Shown piece by piece: positions 1 to 12,800 of a stretch of DNA of 64,000 nucleotides. Under the pieces are notes generated by a model that was given only the letters and a program-made list of their open reading frames with translations, was not told the DNA's origin and made no database searches. Position numbers and translations under genes: made by a program. The stretch's first letter is position 1; each line of letters begins with the position of its first letter. The stretch is from assembly GCA_013397435.1 (NCBI GenBank), contig VZRG01001327.1, positions 62,001 to 126,000 on the forward strand. The letters are read 5' to 3'. Origin of the DNA: Erythrocercus mccallii (taxonomy: Eukaryota > Chordata > Aves > Passeriformes > Dicruridae).

Positions 1-3000
1 GCAACACCTGTTATGAGGAAGAATTCTGTATACACTTCTAATATAAAATTTTCCCTTTTCCCCATAATATATTTAAAACAGTGGTGTCCAGGGAGGAGAG
101 AAGAACACAATGACACGTGTCCTGTCTGTGCTGCTGACACCCCAGACAGCATTCTCTACCAATATGAAACACTTACCTTTTAACAAAAAGAGTCAAAATG
201 CTTTTTCAGCAGTACTTACTGCCCCTGCCCCATGCTCCGTTCCAAGTCTACGGAGGCAGATGATAATGCCTACTCACCCTACTGAAGTATTATCCTTTCT
301 GCCCTTCTATTTGTTTAGAAGAATCCATCTTCCAGTTCCTAGAGAGGCCTGGAGTTAGGAACAATGGCTTTCAGTGATTCATTTACACATGCTGGTACCC
401 TTAAAGAACCACTTAAAAGGCGGGCCCTATGCATTTGGAGAATGGCAAATTAGTTGCCTGTCTTTTGCATCTGACAGATGACTCAAAGATTACCTTTTCT
501 CCTTTTTAACAATGTGCGAAAGACTGATGTTATACATACACACATATAAACATATAAATACCCACACACAAACATCTGCTCATCTGCTAAGGGCGGTTTT
601 TTTCTGTTATAAAAGCATTAAAAACATTTTGATTCATAATCAAGAGCTTAATCATTTAGATCCCACATTTTGCTTCCATTTTAAATCCTAAGCAGCGGTT
701 GAGAGGAAACTGATGAAATAAGAGAAAGAATTCAAAATGCACATCATTCTCATGAGGTGAAGAACAAAAGAAGATCAATACTGTGGCAAGCCTACAAATA
801 TCTGAATATAACACAAGACAAACCTTAGAAGGTAAACGGAAAGGATACTATTTCCATAATTTCTATTCAGCAAGTATCCCCTCTTCCCAGCAGTGTCTAA
901 CAACATGGTAAGAAGACAGTACCTCTCCAGGCAAATTAAAGATATTCCTCTGGCAAAGGAGTGACAAGCAGACAGGTTCAGCTACTCTGAGGAAGCTGAC
1001 ATAGCATATGTTTATTTAAGGGGAAAGTTCTACCATTGAGGCTTTTCTGTGGATGAGAGTTTCTCTTTGAAAGGAGTGCAATTTTACTGTGAAAAATCGG
1101 ATAAAGTGTTTTTTCCCACCTAAAGACTTTCTGAGTAAGGAAGTACTAGCTCTGAGCTACAGTCTCTTATTAAATATTTGCTGGCTAGTCACAGAGAAGC
1201 TTAGTGAAAAACATGGTGTCTATGAAAGAGCTGTCCAGAGAAAACATAGCAGAAGACATGTCAGATCAGAGAAAAGCAGCACAGACAAGAGAAATAAACC
1301 CAAAAAAACTAGAATAAAATAATTTAGAATAGCTATATAATTGTTAAAAGCAAAGACCTAGTTCACTAAAATGAAAGACATGCTGGCTATTGACAGGTGA
1401 GAAGTTAATCTGAAATACGCTTCAAGTCAAGATGCATCTCAGACATACTTTCTTTTGGGTATTTCATCCAAATAAAGACAGAAAATATTTCTTTGCAAGG
1501 AATGAAAAATGTTTTAACTACCTAAGTTTATAAATCTTAAAAATCTAGAGGGAAGAAAGTGAGACAAAAATAGAAGACTCAGGAGAATTTCTGAAATTTT
1601 GAGTTGCTTTAACAAATAGCCCAAAGAACATTCTGTAGGTCAGAGTACCAAATGTTTCAAAATGTCCTATTCCTCCTTTGGCAGAAGAACTAACCACATC
1701 ATCACAGGGGCAACAATGAGGAAAGCTTTCAATATCTTTACTTTGAATGTCATGTGTGCCACGCATTAGTAAGATAAACAAAACTAGGCAAAAGCAGGTG
1801 AAATAGTAAGTTTCAGTTTTGTACTAACTAAGATGTCCAGCTCGGGAATACTAAGGAGTATCTCATGAGGGGAAAAAAAAGGCCACATGTTTTACTCTCT
1901 CAATTTCTTTGGTCAAAATGATAAAGAAGCAATTAATTACTTAAACCCCACATGAAATTTTTGGAAGCCTCAAACTAAGAAAGTTGATCTGGAAGAATGA
2001 ATATTCTTTTCGAGACGTCTGGAGAGAGCAAATCTGTTTTTGAAAGCATTTTAAAATTGTGTATGTTAGTTGATGCTTACTTTTATTTATTTACTGTTTA
2101 CTACTTATAAGTTAGTATATATATTATATGTAAGATATACTGTTAACTATTTATTACATGTAATGCAAAGAATATACATAAAGTTGTTGTTCTATCCCTG
2201 CCCCACTTTAAGAAATACATTAAAATTCCTCAGATTGTATCAGATTTTCTTCCTCAAAAGTAATTTCTCTTTCTTCTTTTCTCTCTCAAATACTCCCAAA
2301 AGATGTTAGTTACTGTTGATCAAACAGAAAATGTGATGTGCTTCCAAGTTTATCCTATAGACCATGTCTTAACATTCAACTGAAAGAAAAAGAACACCTA
2401 GTTTACATCAAATCCAAATCCCTGAAGTAATGCAAGACCTCTCAGATTAGTCCTGAAATCTGTTGTTGATACAATACTATTGCATTTCACATGCAGTTCC
2501 AACTAAATACATCTTTAGAGAAAAACAGGCTTAGCAGAATTCTTAAATATCCCAATTATATTTTTATTATTCATTTAAACAGATTTGGACATCACACAGA
2601 GCTTAAGAGCATGATTATAAAAAACAATCACTATCCCCCTTTTATGTTTTTTAAATCACAGAAGAGTTTAGGAGCTGAGCAACTTACGCAGAGGTGATAT
2701 CACAGATTTCTCTGAGGTCTTGACAATACTATGTGACTTATAAATCTAATTCTCAAAGTAGAGAAGCACAAATGTCACCAGGCACAGAGTCCCTATTAAA
2801 GTATCCCCATTTATCTTTCCAGAGTGCCTTTCTTTATCACATTATTTGATAGACTGTCATGCACAGGTTTGAGCTGCCCAAATATAATCTCCTCAGCCCA
2901 TTCTGTGCTTCTCACAACACAGAGCAATCACAGGGCCCATTTTTCTTCAAAACATAGTCGGACCATCAGCAAAAGTCTATCAGATTGTGTAAGTATCAAC

Positions 3001-3714
3001 ATGTACATGTAAACAAAAGCCATCAGATCTTCGGTAAAGGCAGTTTTTTCCTTCAGTATAATAATGAACGGCTTTTGTGAGAAATGTAAAGAGCCAGTAA
3101 GTTCAGCACAATACCCCTGTGTAAGCCCTTCAGAGATTAAACTACAACATCAATGTCTGCTACAACAGTATTTATATATAGTCAATTGGCTCCATGAATA
3201 GGAAATAATGTGGTTTATTGCAAGCAGTAGACTTCAAAAACCAGGTATTTTGAAGTCCAGTTTGTTATGATTTTATTTAAACAAAATGTGAGTTAAATGT
3301 TTTCATGCAACATTTGCACTTAAGTCTTAAATAATTATGACAAACAGTAGTTAAAGAACACACTAATTATAGACTTTGGTGAATATACAAAAAAATCTCA
3401 GCATTATAGTTTATACAAAGTAAAGAACATCTTAAATACTTCCCCAAAATACTGCAGCAGCTGAGACACAGTGATATGCCTTGTAAGGGCATAGGAATGT
3501 AATTTAGAAATCACATGGGAACTACCCCTTTCCTTTAATCTCACAAACGAGACAAAAGCAACATTCAACTCCACACACTGATTTTTCAGGTTATGTCTAT
3601 GCAGTACCTTGAGTTTTATCCAAACAGTAAAAGTTAAGACATGTTTATTTAGTAAACAATTATACAGTAAATCTCTATTACATTTCTTCCTTGGTATTAC
3701 CTGGAGTAGCCATG
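1..3714 (-). other. AP3S1: AP3S1 3' UTR and downstream flank
   Basis: This stretch follows the AP3S1 stop codon on the minus strand. I see no exon-like reading frame in it. Candidate AATAAA polyadenylation signals on the minus strand (TTTATT on the plus strand) lie at 3644-3649, 3272-3277 and 3214-3219. I cannot tell which is used, so the 3' UTR end is open. A short CA/TA-rich patch lies near 530-575. The next conserved neighbour on this side in vertebrates is LVRN, and I see none of its coding sequence. Confidence 0.5.
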
Positions 3715-3843
3715 TTATTTAAAAGTGGGCAGGTTTGGTACTTTTATACTGATGTCACCAATATTAATATTTCTTGGGATCTCTGGCAGATTCATATTCT
3801 TTACAGCTGAAACAGCCCGGGCTGGAGCTCCTGCTAAACCAGC
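3715..3843 (-). CDS. AP3S1: AP3S1 coding exon 6 (terminal)
   Basis: It encodes the C-terminal tail, AGLAGAPARAVSAVKNMNLP through KVPNLPTFK, then stop TAA at 3717-3715. The acceptor is atacAG. Length is 129 bp including the stop. Confidence 0.96.
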   Translation of the reverse strand, partial: AGLAGAPARAVSAVKNMNLPEIPRNINIGDISIKVPNLPTFK

Positions 3844-6800
3844 CTGTATATAAAGTGAGGAAAAATGCAAGTCAGGCAAAGTTGGTCATGAGAAGATTCA
3901 CCAGCAACATACACAACTAACTTTTCAAGTATTTCCATGGTTACACAATTAGAAAAACCACATGGTAATTGTGTTTGGAATGAAATGGGTTACTTGGAAA
4001 TATTAAACCAGAAAAACAGTTCACATATTCCTTTTTATATGGTAAAACATGTAATGTCAACAAGATGGAAAAGTATGAGAGGAAGACCAGGAGGCTTATC
4101 CAAGCACATGTAATGCGCACATTATAGAACTGACAGTCTTGAGCTGTTGGGTGTCCAATGTGCTGCCTCTGTCTCTTACCTATTCTAGAAGTTCTTGTGG
4201 TTCACACTTGACTAACATTGGTTACAGGTTCGGAAAAAGTAACCTCAAAGTAACAAGGTGCTGAATGTCCGTCAAATCAATGAACACATAGATACACACA
4301 CTCATGTATATATACACATATACAAATATATATACACATATAGAGGTACTTCAGGGTGGCTTAGACTAAGATGAAAAGAATAAACACCCTGCATTTGTGG
4401 GTGATGAAGAGCATGCAGAAAGATAATTCTACAGACAAACTAGAATAACCTGTTGTCCCACAGTAACTAATTATACACTAACATATCTGCATCCCCTTGA
4501 GCATTACACAACAACACAGTTATGCCAAATTAAACTATTAAATAGCACCCATTTTTTACAAAGTTCTCTACTGCAAGCAGTCTCTTTGCACACAAAACTA
4601 CAGCCTTTCTAGAGCCTTGCAAGTTTTACAATAGAGAATTACTGACTTCTGTTTAATTCCGCTTTTAAAGTAGCTGCCAAGTTTACACACTGAGGTATAT
4701 TATGAAATGCTAACAATTTACAGCTCAGAGGCATGAAGACATACTATAAATCATCCTTCCCTACTGCTTCTGAAAACACCTATTCAAAATCTTATTTTAA
4801 GTATTATTAAGACTATTAAGTGTTATTACTATATATGATGTTGTGAAAAAAACATACTATTCATTTTAAGTACAGAAGTGTTTCTCCTAAAAGTTCAGAT
4901 TTAGGATTCTAGGATTAGGAATCTACGTAGATTTAGGATTTTCAGTGTGGTTTTATTTCAGGCTTGCCACAAAAATATAAAAATAATTTTTATTTTTGCA
5001 AGGAAAAAAAAAGCCACGGAAGATTTTTAAAAGAAGAGCTAGTATTAGCAGAAAAAGACTTCACATTCTGAATATGTAAAAATTAACTTCTATTTTGATG
5101 TTTTAAAAATAAGATTAAAAATATTCAAAACCAATAAAAATCATGATATGATTTTCAGAACTACTAGTTTTAGAGTGTGGCATCTTGCAGGCCCAGTAAA
5201 AACCAGCAACCCCCAAGAACAAAGCAAGATGCTAGGAACTGGTTGAAAAAAAGACTAAGCCTGTAGAAATTGAAGGTCTTTAATTTTAGGTTTGCCAAAG
5301 ACTGAAGAAATCAGTCCATTTACATATAAAGTATTATACAAGAACAAGAAATACAGCAAAATGAAAGAAGAAAAACTTTGAGAAGGTTGTGTCATATCTG
5401 ATTATTAAAAAGCATTGGTATGTGACTACCACTCAAAGTATAATCTTTTCAGATTCTTGGTTTTCACTGAAATTCATTGCAAGTGCAAGGTACACTTACT
5501 GAGGAGTACATCTGACTTCCACAGTGTCCACCTGGTCTACTGCACAAAAGGAGACAGACACGCCATACACTTGTCAGACAACTCTACTTTTTGAAGGCTA
5601 TGAAAAAATATTTTCTCCCTTTTACTGATCTCTTATAAAAAATAAATATAGAGTAAAGCTAATATAAAATTTTCACTTAAAATCCTACCTGCTAAAATCC
5701 TTTCTTCAAAAACATAACCCAAGTCGAAACCGATTAAAGTTTCTGATTTTGAACTAACCCTTTACATGGAAAAGCTAAAGCATCACAAATCCCTACATTT
5801 TCGTCATGGGATGATTCACAGAAGAAGAAATAGAGACCAGAAAGCCATGAGTCATCTATTAATAATATCTTCCCTGTCAAACTCTCCTATGTGAGACATG
5901 CCAGAGTTGGGAAAAGCACACGTGGGCATGTACCCGAATTTGCTCTCACCTTGGCCTGATGTAACCCAAATTACCAGTTTGCAGAAGTACACGCTAAGTA
6001 AAACTCAAAAGGTACAAAAAAGTATTTTTAAACCCTCTCTTTCCTTCATTTCCCTTAACATCACCAAGTCTATCAGGTCATTCACTTCAGAGGCTCTTTC
6101 AGTAGCAGTATTTTCTTAAAGGAAAACTTGGATCTAACACTAGCAGTATTAAGAAATGCAAGCATCCAAAATCTGCATCCCTGAATCTGCAGTAAGTTAA
6201 AGAAGCAGTATTGAACATGGCAATTTCTTTCTATTTATTAAAAAAACAGTGCAGAAGGCATTAAGATGCCCAACACTGTCCTTCTGTATCTGAGAACTTG
6301 CAAATACTAATTTTCCATCAGGAGGTAATTACCAGTGAAGTCTTACTGGGTGAAAGAATAAATGCTTTTAATCCTTTAAATTCTATTTGCAGTAATGGAA
6401 GAAAAATTCATTAAGCAAAATGGGGCAAGGTAAACTGTTTTCCACAGAGATAATGAAAATACTAATTACAAGCAATGACTTATAAAATTTACAACTGAAA
6501 CAATGGGAAATCAGAAAAATATAGTAAGTAATGACATGGTGGCACATGCCTGGCAATTCAAAGGAGAGGTGCCTTCAGAGTGACTTGGATGGAGATTCTT
6601 TACCCTAATTTAATAGAAGTTATTTACTCTTAATGGACAAATAACATTTTTACTATAACTGGTCATTATTTTTACCTACTTGCTACTTATCCCCTTTATA
6701 CAGACTTACAGCCCCTGCCTCCCACCCCAATGGCATAGGATACAATGGAGAGACAATTGAGAATTATTAAAAAGACCACACTTGACAAGACCACTGTCCT

Positions 6801-9800
6801 TCCACTCCCCTACAGAGTCACAGCTCCCAACAGTCACGTTCCATGAGGACCATTCTGAATCAAGATCAGTGAAGATCCCTGACAAAACTGCTGTGATTGT
6901 CAGATTACCTATTTTTTTTACAGCGAGATTATCTTTCACCATCAGATGCTGAAGTGAGACTTTCAAATCATTACATTCTCTTCTCCTGTAATTTCCCATA
7001 TTAAGTAAATTTGTAGAATAATGGATACATATAATACATAGTGGAATGTTATTTTGCACAATTAATGTCCACCCTATCAAGCACAATACAGTCACACAAC
7101 ATCTCTAAGAGAGAGCAAATAGTTCATAAAGAATGTTTAATGGTTAAATGTGTGAAACTTGAACTCGCAAGCTGGATAATACAATTCAAATAATACAATT
7201 CAAATGCTAATAATAATAGAATTCAAATGCTATTATATTTGAACTCCTTAGCACTCCTTTTTAGCATGTCAGGCAGTGAACTAGTATGCAGTCCTTCCAT
7301 TTCTTTTACTGGAAGTGAACTGTATTTACTAACACAAAGGTACAACAAGTAAGTACTTTCAACCCCATGTGCTTTCAGGCATCTTCTGGAGGCACATGAT
7401 TAATACAGCTTTCACTGTAACACTGAACTCAACAAGTTTCACCTGCCATTTTTATCATATAATTCAGCAGGTAAGTTGGTGATGTGCAAAGAAAAAACTG
7501 TTCCCCTTGAAAAAACAAAACACATAGCAAGCTTTAAACATGCAGTGAACGATGAATTGTCTGTCACAGCAAGCAAATGACCGAAGCAAGTGAAACTGAA
7601 ACTTCTTAAGATATAATTAATGCAATTTCAGAAAGACAATAGGAATTGCATACAGTTGGTATAACAATAAGCCAATACAACACAGTGTTGCTGCAGCTCC
7701 TTTGTACTCTCAATTTCACTTGTTGCTGAAGGATGTGCTTTAATGTTGAAATGCTGCATATTAAAATTATAGAAATGTTTGTAAACATGTTCATAAACTT
7801 TTAAAGAGCAATACAATATATGCAAAAAAGACACTTTCACAAACTGAAAAAGACACATGTAATAACAGGATTTTTACTCTACTGGTCCTAATCTATCAAG
7901 TGAGAAACATAAGCTTCATTAATATACTTAGATCATTATTAATCACAATAGGCATCAATTTCCTTTTTTCTTATCATCACTCTTTCTTAGAATGCCCAAC
8001 TGGTAACTTCATATCAAAGTGATCCCAGTATCCTTGTTTTACTCTTTAAAAAGAAATTCAGGTAATTTTGGAAAAATATTGCACATCACAAACATTGTTA
8101 GTAGGCATATACAAATAAAAATGTTCAAACTGTCATCCCAAGTAACTCTACACAGAGCTGGCTAGCACTATAATACATAAAGAAACCACAGCCTACTGGA
8201 AAACAAAATAATGAAGGCTAACACTGCAAAAGAAGCCACCCTTTTCCAAATACTTCAGAGGTATTAGGACCTCTCTGCTGCTGGTGTTTTATAGCAATGC
8301 TTCTTTTCAGAACAAGTATGACTTCAAAGTAGCAGGGATATGAAATCATGAAAGGATGCAATACATAATATAAAGGAATGATTATGTCCCTTGCTCATGA
8401 GGTTAAATAAATGAATGTAATTAGAGAAAAACCAAAATGAAGTCTGCAAGTATATCAAAATGAGGCCAAACAGATAAGAAGACTTAAGACATACTCTTAG
8501 GAATTTTAAGCACTTGAATCACAAAAAGAGTAATGGATGGGAATGATTAATTATTTCTTTGTTTGTTTTTCATTGCCAGACCCAAAAATAAAACCAGAAT
8601 ATGTGTGAGCAGTACACAGAAAAAGAAAAGTAGCTTTGCACAAAAATAAAAACAACAAAAAAAAGAAACCAAATCAAAAAAATCTGAGATCAAGCTCCCT
8701 AGTGTTACCAATGAAATACAGACTGTATGTTACAAGTGTTAGTTAACATATTAGGCAGAGGAAAGTCAAGTCCCTGATTTTCTTCATGTGCTGTAGCATA
8801 CTTCAAATATAGATTAAAATGTTGCATGTTACCAGAAACTATTTTTAGCTAATGCTTTTACAACTCAGTGTTACTAAATCCAAATATATAGTTGTATTTG
8901 TTGTATTTGACTACGCTATTCTAGGAAGATCACATTAAAAGTAAAGAGCAAAGCTATTCATAAATTAAATAAATTTCAACTGCTTAAGATTCCACCTGTT
9001 TAAAATACCTGCAGTTTGAATACACAGAGACTTAAAACAAGTGGAAATTAATTTTGAAGTAGTGCTATAACACTGACTGACATTCAAACTGTTGAGCTAA
9101 ACTAAATGTTTCAAACAACAAATGGCAGGTCACATTTGACCAGAAACTGAATTTCAAACATACAATTTCTTTCTCATTTTTCTATTCTTTGTCAACATTC
9201 CTGTTCAGGGACTGCTGCTACCAGGATCTCTTAGAGCAAAATCCAGACATTCAGATTATAATGACAGCAAATGTACATCTGAAGTTGAGTACACGCTGAT
9301 AGCCCCTCTCATTTTATATTCAACATACTTCAGGCTGGATGATCAACTTCAGAATTTCTACATAATCTTTACAAATTGCACTGATAATTTTATTCTCTCT
9401 ATACAGAATTATTTCAGTTTGTGGGTTTTGGTGATGGGATTTTTAATGTTTTGTTCACTTGAAGCTTATTCTGAAACTTCTCTTTGCAAGCAGGTAAAAG
9501 TTCATTGTTTTTATCTGGAATTACTAATCAGTGAAGCAAGAGTTCATATTACTTAGATTATCAGGGACAAAATTCTCTCAACAAAGAAGTAATTTGTATT
9601 ATGTCATCATATCTTACTTTGTTATCTGTGTGTTCATTTTTTATTGACATTAATTTTGCAGGGTTTCTGGCTAATATTCACACAAGTTCATACTCCTTTG
9701 TTTCTTTACAGTGATACAAAGAAAAGTTAAATTCCAAAATGCAGGAAGAGAAATAAAATAAAAAATATGATGTCAATGAAAAGCTAGTAAAATACACTAC

Positions 9801-12800
9801 AGCCAATAAAAAGATGAGGGAACTACAAGAAACTAGCACAAAAAGTAGGCTACAAGGACTAGTATGGGTATTTTTACACATAATTTTTGAGTCTGGCCTA
9901 CGTAATTTATTGCCTTTGACATCATTTTGCTTTCCCTTTTTGTTAAAAGTACATTTTTTTTCTAAAAGTCAGCAATACCTTTGTCTACCTCTCCTGTCTG
10001 GGAGATTGAAAGATAAAGGTCTGTAAGAGAGAAGAACGGAAAGAGCCAGAAAAGATCAGGAGGTTCAGAAAAAATGAGGCCCAACTTAAAAGTCTAAATC
10101 ACACGCAGTTGAACACTCCAAATAGAGAAAAAATAGCCCAGGTTTACCTACAGTACTTACAGAAGTTCTGAATAATCCCAACGACCCCTCTCCCAGAGAA
10201 TTCCCTCCCTTTATCACAATGATTCTTTGGTTTTAGGATTGACCAGAAACCCATTCACAGACTAACACTAAACTGAAAGGCAGTGAAATGCATATAAGAC
10301 AACATTTCTTAGGGTACAAATAACTTCCTTTGTAGCTCATTCAAACAATATTAGCTGAATCACAAGTCAAAGCTAGGGGCTCCCTTATAGTGGTTTAATT
10401 AATCTCTGTTGAAAATATTAACAAATTCCTTGAGCTGGTAACTTTGCTAAAATATATGTGGATTTAATAAACACATTCAGTCGTTTTCACTAAATTCTAA
10501 CTGAAAGCCTGTTTAGAAACCTAGTGCATAATTAAACAAATACCTGATGTTAAATAGATAAATTTACTGAAAGCCAGATGGGCACAATAAAAAAGGGAGT
10601 ATTTCTGAAAATGTAACTCAGTTACAGCTTTGTTAGTTTCACCATTTCAGCTATAAAAGAAAAGGCAATTTAACCTTAAAATGCTGTTTTGTAAATGCAA
10701 GAGGTATGACAGTGGTCTAAAAGACGAGGGAATTAAAGCAACAGTGCTGTGGGCACAGGTGGCACTCCTATAAACTATGGACTACATTAATAATAATTTC
10801 TAAATTTTATTTTTTTTAATTAAAGAAAACGAAGAAGATCCACTAGTTTTGATTTCTTAGTGATCAGCATTTGAGATTTATTAAGTTATTGCTTATCTTA
10901 TTTTACATGGATTTGCTTTTGTCTTGAAAATATGTGTTCAGGAAAGACATACTGAAAGATTTACAATCTTGATCAAAAAGATAAGAGGAAAAGAAATAGC
11001 AATCAGGAATTTCTGTGGATACAGATGAAACAAATAATTAATTTCAAAGGAAATAATTACCAGGTATAGTGATGTGTCTCAGCATTACGGTAACTGTTAA
11101 ATTTGAAAATAGTCACTGAACTAAGTAAAAGAAGTGTTTGTGGTGAGCAGACTGTGCAATGTTCTGCTTCATCCCAGTCACCAAATGTTTTAATTTATTA
11201 TTGCTACTTCTTTAACTTCTATAATTCATTGCTGAATATAAAGGAACAAGTTCCCATTTGCTCGTATACACTTGAAGTTCTATGTGTTTTTTTCAGATCA
11301 TCTACCATCTACTTTTATACTAAATGCTCTTAAAAGAAAGACTGACTTACTGATGAACAATGACAGCAAGTATTGCAGCTGGCTGCACTGAATTTATGTG
11401 TTTCAGAAGACTATTCAGAGATTGGTCTACAGTTGATTTGGCAACAGAATTTACATAATTAAATGCTTTCCGACAGAACCAATATGTACGTAATATATGG
11501 TAGAACACAGCTGCTCAGCAAGTTCAGCTTTTGGAACATGGCTGTTTTCTATCAAATAAGGAAAAATGATGTATACAGAAATTATTCAAATATAGTAAAA
11601 ATTTATGAGAATAACTCCAAATATTCACCTCTGTCATCAATGTTTCATTTTGAGAGTGAGAAAAACATTAAAATGAACACTTCAGACATGTTCAGAATCT
11701 ACTGCAGAATCCTTTCAGATGCATACTGCTATGTACTGTGTCATAGCATACCTAGCTTTTTCTTGTTTTTCATATATTGGTGTCCTGTTCTTGGATATAG
11801 TTTAGAAGTTGTGCAAAATGAACAATTAAATGTATTAAAAGACATCAGTTGGCACAATTTGAGACTGCACAATCAGAACAACAGTATACATTGTATCAAA
11901 AAAAAGCTGAAAAGTTAATCTCTCTCTTTATTGCACTTTAGTTAGAACTAAGAAGTTCTTTGTGTTCTCTCCTAAAATGCCACTTAGTTTATATTTATGC
12001 CACCTGGAAGATTTCAGTCTATTCAGCTGACTTCAACTTTAGAAAGTCTCCAATTCAGGCAAAGGCTTGTTTAGAAACTTGAATATTATTGCTTTGATGT
12101 ATTCCTCTGTGGAATTACTTTCATCATTTAGAATCCAGCACAGACTTAGTTAAGATATATTACCAGCATTTTGGCTTACAAGGCACATCTGGTGATGTTA
12201 AAGGGACAGTAATATTCTGTATCAAAGATAAAGTAATTCTAATATCCTTTCTTAATCTAAATGTCTTTCCTAAACACAAGTTCAACAACTGATGAATTGA
12301 AAAAGGGTTCCCACAAATCATGTGTGATCAATCCCTCACTTGACCTGTTATGGACAAATACCGAATATAATTTTCTCAATCACTGAAGACCAAAGGCTCA
12401 GATTATCAAAACCGCAGAATTCATATTTACTTTGAAGTGTCTAGAACTGGGCTTTAAATTCTATCTAGTCCATTTCAGTCCAATTTATTTTCTTGTTTTG
12501 CAGTATTACTGCTGCTATTTTTTCTGGCACTTAGAAGCATACTATCAGACAGGAATATATAGTCTTTGAAGACACACTTTGTTTCCTTATCTAATTTTAT
12601 TTAAGTGCTGAAGTCACTAGTCCAGCATAACAAGCAGACTGGAAATAAAAGGTTTTCTACAAGAGAAACTTAGAGAACTACAGAAGTATCTTAATAGCAA
12701 TACTATTAGATACAAAACCCAAAATCTAATCAGCAGCGACTAAGCAGTTATTAGTTTCGAGGAAAGGTAAAAACCCTCAGACACACTGCAAATTTTTGAC

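Noticed and set aside
11463..11918. 151-codon plus-strand frame in AP3S1 intron 5
   Set aside because: It is AT-rich, with Lys/Asn/Ile/Tyr-rich content expected by chance, and I see no domain, splice context or neighbour to support it.
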